Of a DNA stretch of 64,000 nucleotides, positions 16,235-24,548 are shown one piece after another; the first letter of the stretch is position 1; each line of letters starts with the position of its first letter. The notes beneath the pieces are model-generated. The model ran no database searches, was not told where the DNA came from, and saw only the letters and a program-made list of their open reading frames with translations. The stretch is from Actinacidiphila guanduensis. Its GTDB lineage: Bacteria > Actinomycetota > Actinomycetes > Streptomycetales > Streptomycetaceae. The DNA is taken from positions 434,001 to 498,000 of the forward strand of contig NZ_FNIE01000003.1 in NCBI RefSeq assembly GCF_900103985.1, read 5' to 3'. Position numbers and translations under genes: made by a program.

Positions 16235-16850
16235 GGCCGCGAGGAACGCCGCGGGAAAGGGCCACCACCTGCGGCCGGACACGGCAGGGCTGCGGCAGAC
16301 GGTCCCCCGAGGAACGCGGGGACCCGCGCGAGCAACCCCCCACCGGCCCGGCGACCGGAAAACACCGCGCACCCCTACGACGGGAACCCGAAGGGGCGCG
16401 GGGAACTGCGCGAGCAACCACCCACCGGCCCGGCGGCCGGAAAACACCGCGCACCCCTACGACGGGAACCCGAAGGGGCGCGGGGAACTGCGCGACCAGC
16501 CCCGAACCGGCCCGGCGGCCGACAACACGCAGAACCCCCACGGCGGGAACCGTTCCTGGGGGCGCGAGGAACTGCGCGGGAAAGGGCCACCGGCCCGCGG
16601 CCGGAAAGGCACCCTCGCGGGGCAGACGCGCACCCGAAGGGGCGCGAGGAACGGCGCGACCAGCCCCGAACCGGCCCGGCAGCCGGCAACAGGCAGGAAC
16701 CCCACGGCGGGCCACCGTTCCTGGGGGCGCGAGGAACTGCGCGGGAAGAGGCCACCGGCGCGCAGCCGGAAAGGCACCCTCGCGGGGCAGACGCGCACCC
16801 GAGGGGCGCGAGGAACGGCGCGAGCAACCACCCACGGAGGTGCCGGCCGG
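16235..16850. repeat. Tandem array of a dispersed intergenic element
   Basis: About eight copies of a core like GGCGCGGGGAACTGCGCG lie at roughly 16240, 16308, 16391, 16473, 16558, 16639, 16723 and 16802; the last six are 79-85 bp apart. Between cores are shared segments such as CACCGGCCCGGCGGCCGG and GCACCCTCGCGGGGCAGA. The last four copies form a higher-order dimer repeat of about 164 bp (copies 5 and 7 share one flank, 6 and 8 the other). The whole 745-bp gap between the helicase terminator and the next gene is otherwise without coding signal. Single copies recur at 39.87 and, in the other orientation, 36.55 kb. Confidence 0.88.
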
Positions 16851-16914
16851 GGACAGGCCGCAAGGGGCAAGGCGCGTAGCCCCCGTAAAGCCGAGCGCAG
16901 CGTAACCTCACTGC

Positions 16915-17841
16915 ATGAGTCGACCCCGTTCGCTGAAGCCGAAGAGGAACGTGGCCGCGCGGGTGCTGGAGACCGCGCGGGGGGCGTTCGCCGCGGTGGA
17001 GGGCGCGCCGCAACTGGAGGAGAAGGGCACCGCCTTGCTCGTACCGGGGTTCACCGGGAGCAAGGAGGACTTCCTCGACCTGATGGAACCGCTGACCGCC
17101 GCGGGCTACCGCGTCGTCGCCGTGGACGGCCGCGGCCAGCACGAGTCGCCCGGCCCGCGGGACGAGACGGCGTACGCCCAGGCCGAGTTGGCCGCCGACC
17201 TGCTCGCCCAGACCGACACCGTGGCCGCCGGGAGCGGCGGCCGCCCGCTGCACGTGCTCGGCCACTCCTTCGGCGGCCACGTGGTGCGGGCCGCCGCCCT
17301 CTCCCTGCCGGCGGGCGCACCCCTGCCCTACACCTCGCTGACGCTGATGAGTTCGGGCCCCGCCGCGATCTCCGAGCAGCAGCAGGTCCGTACCCAACTG
17401 CTCATCGACCACCTGCCGACGATGGACATGGAGACCGCCTGGCAGGCGATGCGCGCGATGGACGCCCAGGTCGCCGAGGACGGCACGGCCGCGCAGCCGG
17501 CCGACCCGGACTGGCTGGAGGAATTTCTGCACCGCCGCTGGGTGACCACCGTTCCCGAGCAACTTATTGCCACCGCCCGCCAGTTGATGACCGAATCCGA
17601 CCGAGTAGCCGAACTCGCCGCGCTGCCGGTGCCTACACTCGTACTCTCCGGCGAGGTGGACTACGCCTGGCCGGTGCCGTGGTTGGACGAGATGGCGGTG
17701 CGTCTCGGGGCCCGCCGCGTGGTGATCAAGGGAGCCGAGCACTCCCCCAACGCCGAGCGGCCCGCGCAGACCGCGGCAGCGCTGATCGACTTCTGGACCG
17801 ACGCCGAGCGGCGGGGCGGAAACTCCCTTACCGGCGAGTAA
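16915..17841 (+). CDS. Alpha/beta hydrolase
   Basis: A 308-residue soluble alpha/beta hydrolase with Ser118 in GHSFGG, Asp249 in SGEVDYAWP and His276 in GAEHSPN, a complete triad. VPGFTGSKEDF supplies the oxyanion hole. The substrate is not predictable from sequence. TAACCT lies 6 nt before the ATG and there is no ribosome-binding site, so translation is probably leaderless. It stands alone between the repeat array and the 46-residue gene. Confidence 0.88.
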   Translation: MSRPRSLKPKRNVAARVLETARGAFAAVEGAPQLEEKGTALLVPGFTGSKEDFLDLMEPLTAAGYRVVAVDGRGQHESPGPRDETAYAQAELAADLLAQTDTVAAGSGGRPLHVLGHSFGGHVVRAAALSLPAGAPLPYTSLTLMSSGPAAISEQQQVRTQLLIDHLPTMDMETAWQAMRAMDAQVAEDGTAAQPADPDWLEEFLHRRWVTTVPEQLIATARQLMTESDRVAELAALPVPTLVLSGEVDYAWPVPWLDEMAVRLGARRVVIKGAEHSPNAERPAQTAAALIDFWTDAERRGGNSLTGE

Positions 17842-17934
17842 TCGCAGCGCGCAAGAATTTCTTTAGTCTAGGGAATGTTTTGAAGGGGGTGTTCGTTGAC
17901 CACACATGTAACGCGTGACGAAGGGAGAGGCCCC

Positions 17935-18075
17935 ATGCGCTTCGAGATCATGCGACTCGACGACGTCAACGGCGAGGCCGTGGACAGCACCGTCGTGGAC
18001 GCCACCGCAGTCGACAAGATCGTCCAGCAGGCCGCCGCACTCGGCCAGCGCATCTACATCCGACCCGCGGAGTAG
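17935..18075 (+). CDS. Conserved-looking 46-residue protein
   Basis: This short gene begins MRFEIMRLDDVNGEAVDST and ends RIYIRPAE. The ATG at 17935 follows AAGGGAGAGG by 4 nt, codons show the usual G/C third positions, and a strong terminator follows at 18150. An AT-rich stretch (about 17848-17905) containing TTGACC at 17896-17901 precedes it and probably holds the promoter. The protein is soluble, with a beta-rich start and a helix around VDKIVQQAAAL. I do not recognise a function. Confidence 0.8.
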   Translation: MRFEIMRLDDVNGEAVDSTVVDATAVDKIVQQAAALGQRIYIRPAE

Positions 18076-18149
18076 CGCGCAGCACCGCATCACCGCAGGT
18101 CCAGCTCCACCCGCCGAATTTCCGCACACGACGCACCCAACCCGCAGCA

Positions 18150-18183
18150 GCGCCCCGTACCGATGGACGTACGGGGCGCTTTC
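18150..18183. terminator. Terminator after the 46-residue gene
   Basis: GCGCCCCGTAC and GTACGGGGCGC form a perfect 11-bp stem with an 8-nt loop followed by TTT. Confidence 0.93.
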
Positions 18184-18297
18184 GCGTGCCCGGCCACTCG
18201 CCCGACCATGTACCCGGGCATGTGCTCGCGCATGTGCCCGGCCGTGCGCTCGGTCATGTGCTCAGCTTTGTGCGCGGCCATGCGCCTGGCCTGCCGC
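18184..18297. repeat. CATGTGC-rich degenerate repeats
   Basis: CATGTGC or close variants (CATGTAC, CGTGCGC, TGTGCGC, CATGCGC) recur about every 10-15 bp between the terminator and the end of the marC-like gene. The minus strand can be read as a His/Met-rich frame, but it lacks a ribosome-binding site and I treat it as non-coding. Confidence 0.5.
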
Positions 18298-18299
18298 GC

Positions 18300-18911
18300 T
18301 CAGCCGCCGTTCCCGTGGATGAAGCCGAAGACGCCGTTCGCCACCGACTGCACCGCGATCGCGGAGAGCAGCATGCCGGAAAGCCGCGTGACCAGCACCA
18401 CGCCGCCCTCCTTGATCAGCCGGATGATCGCCAGCGAGTAGCGCATGGTGAGCCAGAGCACCGCGTGCATCGCCACGATCGCCAGCCACACCGACAGCTG
18501 CTGCCCGAAGCCGTGCGCATGCTGCACGGCGAGGATCACGGTGACGATCGCGCCGGGCCCGGCGAGCAGCGGCATGCCGAGCGGCACCAGCGCGACGTTG
18601 ACGTCCTTGGTCTGCGTCGGCTCCTCGGCCTTGCCGGTGAGCAGGTCGAGCGCGATCAGCAGGAGCAGCAGCCCGCCGGCCACTCGCAGCGCGGGCACCG
18701 AGACGTGCAGGTAGTCCAGGATCTGCTGGCCGCAGATGCCGAAGACGGTGATGACGCCCAGCGCGACGGCGGCCGCCTGCCAGGCCATCCGCCGCTGCAC
18801 CTTCGTGGCCCGGCCGGAGGTGAGCGCGAGGAAGATCGGGGTGATCCCGGGCGGGTCCATGATCACGAAGAGCGTGACGAACACCGACCCGAACAGCGGT
18901 ACTTCGAACAT
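18300..18911 (-). CDS. MarC family integral membrane protein
   Basis: A 203-residue protein with six predicted membrane segments and the family sequences FVIMDPPGITPIFLAL and VPLGMPLLAGPGAI. MarC (UPF0056) proteins are inner-membrane proteins of unresolved function; the old link to multiple antibiotic resistance is not supported by later work, as I recall. The ATG at 18911 fits the family N-terminus; a longer frame upstream adds only low-complexity sequence. It lies about 110 bp downstream of the PHP gene on the same strand. Confidence 0.92.
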   Translation of the reverse strand: MFEVPLFGSVFVTLFVIMDPPGITPIFLALTSGRATKVQRRMAWQAAAVALGVITVFGICGQQILDYLHVSVPALRVAGGLLLLLIALDLLTGKAEEPTQTKDVNVALVPLGMPLLAGPGAIVTVILAVQHAHGFGQQLSVWLAIVAMHAVLWLTMRYSLAIIRLIKEGGVVLVTRLSGMLLSAIAVQSVANGVFGFIHGNGG

Positions 18912-19022
18912 GACGGGGCTTTCGGTCGAGCGGGGGCGGGGACAACGGGGGCCGCGGGGCACGGCGGCGCACGGAGGGCCCGCACCGGAGGGCGGCGGGC
19001 CGGGCAGGTCGGTACGCGGGTG

Positions 19023-19883
19023 CTAGACCTGCGAGATGGGGAGGGCGCCGGTCGCCCGGCGGGAGATCTCGCGGTAGACCTCGGGGTCGGTGGTGCACGC
19101 ACCGAGACCGACGGTCTTGCGCTCGCCGTGGTAGTCGCTGGAACCGGTGGCGAGCAGGCCCAACTCGGCGGCCAGCGCCCGCAGCCGCGCCCGGGTGGGG
19201 GCGTCGTGGTCGACGTGGTCGACCTCCAGGCCGTCGAGGCCGGCGGCCGCGAGGTCCGCGATCACCTCGTCGGGCACCGTCTCGCCGCGCTTGTGGGCGC
19301 CGGGGTGCGCGAAGACGGTCACCCCGCCCGCCGCCTTGACCAGGCGGACCGCGGCGAAGGGGTCGAACTCGTGCTTGGGGACGTAGGCGCGGCCGTCGTT
19401 GGCCAGCCACTCCTCGGTGAACGCCTCCGAGACGCTGCCGACCACGCCCAGCTCCACCATGGCGGTGGCGATGTGCGGGCGGCCCACGGAGCCGTCCCCG
19501 GCGATCTCGGCGACCCGCTCCCAGCGCACCGGCACCCCGAGGTCGCGCAGCTTGGCCACCATCGCCTGCGCCCGCGGCACCCGCCCGTCGCGCACGAGCT
19601 CGCGCTCGCCGTGGAGTTCGGGCTCGGCCGGGTCGAAGAGGTAGGCCAGCATGTGCATGCTGATGCCCTGGACCTTGCAGGACAGCTCGGCGCCGGGCAC
19701 GAGGGTGAGCCCCGGGCTCTCCACGCCGACGAGCGCGCCGGCCGCCTCGGCCCAGCCGCCGACGGTGTCGTGATCGGTGAGGGCGACGACGTCCAGCCCG
19801 GCGGCGGCCGCCTTGCGCACCAGCTGCGCGGGGCTGTCGGTGCCGTCGGACGCGGTGGAGTGGGTGTGCAGGTCGATACGCAC
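19023..19883 (-). CDS. PHP-domain phosphoesterase
   Basis: The 286-residue enzyme carries all PHP metal-binding motifs: DLHTHSTASDGT at the N-terminus, ALTDHDT, VFAHPGAH and GSSDYHGE. PHP enzymes of this size (YciV/TrpH type) hydrolyse nucleoside 3',5'-bisphosphates or short oligonucleotides; which one is not certain. I chose the GTG at 19883 because GGAGAG lies just upstream and family members begin MRIDLHTHS; a GTG four codons earlier is possible. Confidence 0.92.
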   Translation of the reverse strand: MRIDLHTHSTASDGTDSPAQLVRKAAAAGLDVVALTDHDTVGGWAEAAGALVGVESPGLTLVPGAELSCKVQGISMHMLAYLFDPAEPELHGERELVRDGRVPRAQAMVAKLRDLGVPVRWERVAEIAGDGSVGRPHIATAMVELGVVGSVSEAFTEEWLANDGRAYVPKHEFDPFAAVRLVKAAGGVTVFAHPGAHKRGETVPDEVIADLAAAGLDGLEVDHVDHDAPTRARLRALAAELGLLATGSSDYHGERKTVGLGACTTDPEVYREISRRATGALPISQV

Positions 19884-19994
19884 GACACTCTCCACGGACG
19901 CTGACGGGACGGGCTGGCAGGACCCGCACGTGGCGGGCCCGCTCCAGCATATCCGGCCCGTACGGGTGCCACGGCCGGGCCGCCCCGCCGGGGA

Positions 19995-20636
19995 TCAGCG
20001 CGCCAGCAGCCGCGGGGACAGGGCGCCGCAGGGCAGCAGGTCCACTTCGGCGCCCGCGTCGCGCAGGTCGGTGAGGACCAGCTCGTCGTACATCAGCAGG
20101 CCGGTCTCCTCGGGCCAGACGATGGCCCACAGCCACAGGCCGCGCGCCTCGCCGGCGAAGACGGCCCGGTCGTCGGGGGCGCCGCTGACATGCCAGAGCG
20201 GGGTGGGGCGGCCGGCGGCCAGCACCTTGGCATGGGGCGGGGTGTCGACGCACATCGCCGGGCCGGGGTCCGGGCCGTCGATGCCGGCGTAGCGGGCGCC
20301 GAGGCCGACGCCCAACTCCTCGGCGATCAGCATGAGTTCGCCGGGGCCGCCGAGCGGTCCGGGCCCGGAGCAGGTGACGGCGGCGCCGCGGCCGCCGCTG
20401 CGGTCGTCACCGACGGCGGCGACACCGGAGAAGAGCCAGCCCACCGGCAGCGGCCAGGGCATCCACACCGGCACCTGCGAGCGGTGGACAGCCACCGCGA
20501 GGGCTTCGACGCTGGGGGGCACGACGGGCTGCAGCGGGTGCACCGTGCCGTGCACGGCGCACTGCCATGAGTCGGCGAAGAGCCCGGGCGCACGGACCCT
20601 TCCCCCGCACTTCGGGCAACTGGGTTCGCCCCTCAT
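19995..20636 (-). CDS. DUF6758 family protein with zinc ribbon
   Basis: A 213-residue protein beginning MRGEPSCPKCGGRVRAPG with a second Cys/His pair in WQCAVHGTVHP, a likely zinc ribbon. The rest matches the streptomycete DUF6758 family (for example LGARYAGIDGPDPGP). No enzymatic motif is visible. It lies on the same strand as the PHP gene, 111 bp upstream of it, and 93 bp downstream of the SUFU-like gene. Confidence 0.82.
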   Translation of the reverse strand: MRGEPSCPKCGGRVRAPGLFADSWQCAVHGTVHPLQPVVPPSVEALAVAVHRSQVPVWMPWPLPVGWLFSGVAAVGDDRSGGRGAAVTCSGPGPLGGPGELMLIAEELGVGLGARYAGIDGPDPGPAMCVDTPPHAKVLAAGRPTPLWHVSGAPDDRAVFAGEARGLWLWAIVWPEETGLLMYDELVLTDLRDAGAEVDLLPCGALSPRLLAR

Positions 20637-20729
20637 AAGGCCCCACGGTCCTCCCCGCCCGTGCCCGCGTCAAGGACGATCACCCGTCCGGAGGGCAGCG
20701 CGCGGTTGCCGCCGAAGCACCGGCGACGG

Positions 20730-21365
20730 TCAAGCTCCGGTCAAGCCTGGGCCCGGCCCCGATCCGGCTCCGGGCGAACCCTGGTCCAGCGCCACCCCGG
20801 CCCGGAACGGGTCGCGCAGGTCCGTGCCGGCGGCGAGCCAGCGGTCCTGGAGCGCGGCGGCGCCGTGCACCCGCTTCCACGCGGCCTCGTTCGCCGTCAT
20901 CGGCAGCAGCGGCAGGAAGCGGACCGGGTCGAGCGGCGGATCGAGATCGAGGTCGGGGACCAGGCCGCCGCTCTCGGCGACCAGCACCGCGGAGAAGGGG
21001 GCGCCCGGCCACAGCGGCTCCCCGGTGTCCAGGCCCGCGCCCGGCGCCACGACCAGGCCCTCGACCTGCGGGGACGCCGCCAGGACGGCGAGCGGCCGCA
21101 GCACCTTGTCGGTGTCGGCGGCGCCCGCCCGCACGGTCAGCACCAGCTCCGCGCGCGGCCCGCGGACCGGGTCGGCGGCGGCCGCGGTGGGGTCGCCCAT
21201 CGGCTGCGCGGACATGCCGAGCGTGGCGTAGCGGACGAGCCCGCCGGCGGTGAACCGCAGCACCTCGATCCGGTCGGTGCCCAGGAAGGTGACCGCGGCC
21301 CGGGCGTCCGGCTCGCCGAGCGCGGAACGCAGCCGCGCCTCGACCAGCGCCACAACATCAGCCAT
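20730..21365 (-). CDS. Suppressor-of-fused (SUFU) domain protein
   Basis: A 211-residue protein starting MADVVALVEARLRSALG that matches bacterial SUFU-domain proteins (TFLGTDRIEVLRF near the start, PLLPMTANEAAWKRVHG near the end). The role in bacteria is unknown; some members act as toxin-immunity proteins, but this one stands among core genes and no toxin is adjacent. TATGCT lies 6 nt before the ATG at 21365, with no ribosome-binding site, so it is probably leaderless. Confidence 0.8.
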   Translation of the reverse strand: MADVVALVEARLRSALGEPDARAAVTFLGTDRIEVLRFTAGGLVRYATLGMSAQPMGDPTAAAADPVRGPRAELVLTVRAGAADTDKVLRPLAVLAASPQVEGLVVAPGAGLDTGEPLWPGAPFSAVLVAESGGLVPDLDLDPPLDPVRFLPLLPMTANEAAWKRVHGAAALQDRWLAAGTDLRDPFRAGVALDQGSPGAGSGPGPGLTGA

Positions 21366-21735
21366 ACGGCGAGCATAGAACGCGTACGGAACGCGCAAGG
21401 CGCGGCATCGGGCGCCTCCGGAGTTGCTAAAGTGGAGCGTTCACTGACGTCATCCCTCAGCGGGGATCGGCCGGAGGAGGTGGGACTGACATGGATCCCA
21501 GTCGACCGTGCAGTACCGGCCGCTCTTCCGTACGCCGCCCCGCGACGTGAGTGGCAGCGTTTCCCTACCCGGCCCCGCCGCCGTGAAACGCGATCAACCG
21601 GTGCCGCCCCGGCCGCACCGCTCCGCGGAGTCCTGCCCGCGTCGGAAGAGCGCCCTGAACTGCCTGTGATCACCACGCCCTGATCAGCATTCAGTGCGGC
21701 CCCGCGCCGTCGGCCAGTCCGTGAAGGAGCTTGCC
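21366..21735 (+). promoter_or_regulatory. Divergent promoter region and leader of corA
   Basis: The 370 bp between the SUFU-like gene and corA include a perfect GGAGGAGG (21473-21480) that precedes a short frame (21491-21550) rather than corA itself. Three overlapping open frames run through 21480-21683, all with weaker third-position G/C bias than real genes nearby, so I call none as a gene. The stretch is best read as a corA leader. Confidence 0.45.
21491..21550 (+). CDS. Possible 19-residue upstream peptide in the corA leader
   Basis: ATG at 21491, ten nt after a perfect GGAGGAGG, opens MDPSRPCSTGRSSVRRPAT and stops at 21548-21550. It is Pro/Arg/Ser-rich. A short, well-initiated frame about 190 nt ahead of a CorA channel gene recalls the leader peptides that control some enterobacterial Mg2+ transporters. 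This is inference from position only. Confidence 0.35.
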   Translation: MDPSRPCSTGRSSVRRPAT

Positions 21736-22881
21736 ATGTCGATGATCCGTGACCTGCGCGCAGTCGTCCGCCCGGCCCTGCGACCCACCCTGCGCAAGCA
21801 CACGACGTCCTACGACTACGGCCCGGCCCGCGACCTGAACACGCCCAGCGCCGTGGTGGACTGCGCCGTCTACCGTAACGGGGTCCGCTGCAACGAGGGC
21901 GCCGACCTGCGCGAGGCGCTGGAGATGGTCCGGGCCGGGCGGCCCGGCGCGGCCTGCGACGGCAGCGACGGCTTCGTGTGGATCGGCCTGCACGAGCCCA
22001 CCGAGCAGGAGTTCGCCGGCATCGCCGAGGAGTTCGACCTGCACCCGCTCGCCGTGGAGGACGCCGTCCACGCCCACCAGCGGCCCAAGCTGGAGCGGTA
22101 CGACAACTCGCTGTTCACCGTCTTCAAGACGATCCGCTACGTCGAGCACGCCGAACTCACCGCCACCAGCGAGGTGGTGGAGAGCGGCGAGGTGATGGTC
22201 TTCACCGGCCAGTACTTCGTGATCACCGTCCGGCACGGCGGGCACGGCTCGCTGCGGGCGCTGCGGCTGCGGCTGGAGGACGACCCGGAGCTGCTCGCCA
22301 AGGGCCCCTCGGCGGTGCTGCACGCCATCGCCGACCGGGTGGTGGACGACTACCTCGCCGTCTCCGAGGCGGTGCAGGACGACATCGACGAGGTGGAGAT
22401 CGACGTGTTCTCCGCCGGCAGCGGCAAGACCTCGCGCGGCGGCGACGCCGGGCGGATCTACCAACTCAAGCGCGAGGTGCTGGAGTTCAAGCGGGCCGTC
22501 TCGCCGCTGCTGCGGCCGATGCAGATGCTCGGCGAGCGGCCGATGCGGCTGGTGGACCCCGAGATCCAGAAGTACTTCCGGGACGTCGCCGACCACGTGG
22601 CCCGCGTGCACGAGCAGGTCACCGGCTTCGACGACCTGCTCAACTCGATCCTGCAGGCCAACCTCGCGCAGGCCACCGTGGTGCAGAACGAGGACATGCG
22701 CAAGATCACCGCCTGGGCGGCCATCCTGGCGGTGCCCACGATGATCACCGGCGTCTACGGCATGAACTTCAGCCACATGCCCGAACTGCACTGGCGCTAC
22801 GGCTATCCCACCGTCCTGGGCGCGATCCTGGCGATCTGCTACGCCATCCACCGCGGTTTCCGCCGCAACGGCTGGCTGTAG
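21736..22881 (+). CDS. corA: CorA-type Mg2+/Co2+ channel
   Basis: The 381-residue protein has a large cytoplasmic N-terminal domain with HPLAVEDAVHAHQRPKLERYD, a long helix, and two C-terminal membrane helices bearing YGMNF, the GMN selectivity motif of CorA. It ends with a basic tail (RRNGWL). Homopentamers admit Mg2+ and close when cytoplasmic Mg2+ is high. The ATG at 21736 follows AAGGAG by 7 nt. An MgtE-like regulatory protein is encoded 2.6 kb downstream. Confidence 0.95.
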   Translation: MSMIRDLRAVVRPALRPTLRKHTTSYDYGPARDLNTPSAVVDCAVYRNGVRCNEGADLREALEMVRAGRPGAACDGSDGFVWIGLHEPTEQEFAGIAEEFDLHPLAVEDAVHAHQRPKLERYDNSLFTVFKTIRYVEHAELTATSEVVESGEVMVFTGQYFVITVRHGGHGSLRALRLRLEDDPELLAKGPSAVLHAIADRVVDDYLAVSEAVQDDIDEVEIDVFSAGSGKTSRGGDAGRIYQLKREVLEFKRAVSPLLRPMQMLGERPMRLVDPEIQKYFRDVADHVARVHEQVTGFDDLLNSILQANLAQATVVQNEDMRKITAWAAILAVPTMITGVYGMNFSHMPELHWRYGYPTVLGAILAICYAIHRGFRRNGWL

Positions 22882-22903
22882 CGCGGCTGCGGGGGAGCCG
22901 CGG

Positions 22904-23854
22904 TCAGCCGCGGCGGCCGGCCATGACCACCATCGCCAGGCCGGCCAGGATCACGGCGAGCGCGGGGTAGGCGGCCACGGGCGGGGTCTGGCCCAGCCAC
23001 AGGGCGGCCACCAGCGTGGCGCCAGGGGTCTCCAGCAGGATCGCGGTGGAGGTGGTGGACGGGCCGAGGCCGCGCACCACCCGGTTGAGCAGCGAGTGCC
23101 CGAGGAACTGGGCGACGGCGGTCAGCGCGAGGATCTTGCCCCAGGTGCCCGCGTCGTAGCCGCCGAGCGAGGAGCCGGCGACCAGGCACGCACACAGCAG
23201 CGCCACCGCGGTCGAGGTGTAGCAGACGAAGGTGTAGGCGGTGGTGGTCGCGGTGCGGCGCACCTCCGAGCCGAGCAGCATGTAGCCGGCCGCCGCGATG
23301 CCGCCGCCCAGCGCGAGGGCGTCGCCCTCCAGCGCGCGGGTGTCGGTGGAGAGGTCGAGCCCGGTGAGGATCAGCACGCCGGCCACGGCGAGCGCGGTGC
23401 CCGCCCACACCAGGCCCGGCTGGCGCCGGCCGCGCAGCCGCAGCAGCAGCGTCGTCCACACCGGGGTGGTGGTGACCAGGGCGGTGGACGTCGCCACCGA
23501 GGTCATGTCGACACTCGGCAGCCACATCCCGAAGTGCGCGGCCAGCACGAGGCCGGCCGCCACCGACAGGCCGATCGCCCGGCGCCCCATCCCGCGCAGC
23601 TCGGCGCGGTGCCGCCACAGCGCGAGCGGGCTGAGGACGCCGACGGCAATCGCGTTCCGCCAGAAGGCGATCGCCAGCGCGGGGGCGGCGGTGGCCGCGA
23701 TCAGCGGCGCCGACATGGACACACCCGCGACCGCGAGCGCCAGCAGCCCGTAGTCGAGCGGGCTCCCCGGTACGGGCGCCTCGCCTGCCGCCGGGGCGCC
23801 GGCCTGTGCCGAGGGTGCCCTGCGGGCTGCGGTGAGGGTCTTCCGGGCGTCCAC
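22904..23854 (-). CDS. EamA/DMT-family transporter
   Basis: A 316-residue polytopic protein with about ten hydrophobic segments and the internal duplication of the drug/metabolite transporter superfamily (EamA). Typical stretches are AFWRNAIAVGVLSPLAL and GHSLLNRVVRGLGPSTTSTA. Substrate unknown; exporters of amino acids or metabolites are common in the family. The GTG at 23854 is preceded 6 nt by TAGAGT, so this gene and the divergent one at 23964 both look leaderless in a 109-bp shared promoter region. It converges on corA with a 22-bp gap. Confidence 0.88.
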   Translation of the reverse strand: MDARKTLTAARRAPSAQAGAPAAGEAPVPGSPLDYGLLALAVAGVSMSAPLIAATAAPALAIAFWRNAIAVGVLSPLALWRHRAELRGMGRRAIGLSVAAGLVLAAHFGMWLPSVDMTSVATSTALVTTTPVWTTLLLRLRGRRQPGLVWAGTALAVAGVLILTGLDLSTDTRALEGDALALGGGIAAAGYMLLGSEVRRTATTTAYTFVCYTSTAVALLCACLVAGSSLGGYDAGTWGKILALTAVAQFLGHSLLNRVVRGLGPSTTSTAILLETPGATLVAALWLGQTPPVAAYPALAVILAGLAMVVMAGRRG

Positions 23855-23963
23855 GCGCCCACTCTAAGGCGCACACCTCGCATCCAGGACACCCCGTGCG
23901 CGGCCGTCCCCTCCCGGTCGCGCAGCTCGAGGGGGCCGGGCCGGGCGCGGATAAGCTGGGCGC

Positions 23964-24518
23964 ATGGCGACAGCGGCAGAGGGGATCGGAGCGGCGGCGC
24001 GGCCTTCTTTCGGGGCGGCGGAGCAGCGCCATCTCGTGGCGGAGGCGAGCCGGAAGTCCGGGCTGGTCTGGGTGAACGGGCAGGCGCTGTGGCACGTGTG
24101 GATGGACGACGCCCTGTGGGTGGTGGGCGGCGGCGCCGGTGAGCAGCCGCTGCCCGGGCTCTTTGACGGCGGGGCCGCACGGGTGTCCGTGCGGAGCAAG
24201 GACAAGGGCGGGCGCCTGGTGACGTGGGAGGCCCGCGTCGAGCTGGTGGCGCCCCGCAGCGAGGCGTGGGAGGCCGCGGTGGCCGAGTTGAAGGCCAAGC
24301 GGCTCAACTCCGTGGACCCCGATGGCGTCGCCGACCGCTGGGCCGCCGAGTGCCGGGTCTTCCGGCTCACCCCGCAGGGGCTGCCCGCCGAGCACCCGGG
24401 CGCGCTGTCCGCCGACTCCGGCGCCGCCGCCCCCGTACCGTCCCCGGCCGTCACCCGCCACCCGATCCCGGCCCCGCTGCCCCGCCTGCTCGCGGGCCGC
24501 CGCCGCAAGAAGTCCTAG
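23964..24518 (+). CDS. Hypothetical protein, possibly split beta-barrel
   Basis: A 184-residue soluble protein. Residues about 20-140 (LVWVNGQALWHVWMDDALWV, VSVRSKDKGGRLVTWEARV) have alternating hydrophobic strands that suggest a flavin- or F420-type split beta-barrel, but I cannot name a family. The last 45 residues are Pro/Ala-rich with a basic end (RRRKKS). TAAGCT is 6 nt upstream of the ATG, indicating leaderless transcription. Confidence 0.72.
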   Translation: MATAAEGIGAAARPSFGAAEQRHLVAEASRKSGLVWVNGQALWHVWMDDALWVVGGGAGEQPLPGLFDGGAARVSVRSKDKGGRLVTWEARVELVAPRSEAWEAAVAELKAKRLNSVDPDGVADRWAAECRVFRLTPQGLPAEHPGALSADSGAAAPVPSPAVTRHPIPAPLPRLLAGRRRKKS

Positions 24519-24548
24519 CGCCGGCCGGCACCTCTCGCCAGGGCCCGG

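Noticed and set aside
16235..16850. CRISPR-like appearance of the repeat array
   Set aside because: The repeats are GC-rich and imperfect, the intervening sequences are themselves repeated rather than unique, the 82-bp period does not fit, and no cas gene is present.
18090..18281. 63-codon His/Met-rich minus-strand frame
   Set aside because: It crosses the perfect terminator at 18150-18183, lacks a ribosome-binding site and is explained by CATGTGC repeats.
21480..21683. 67-codon GTG frame in the corA leader
   Set aside because: The GTG overlaps the Shine-Dalgarno sequence itself, codon bias is weak and the product resembles nothing; the 19-codon frame uses the site better.
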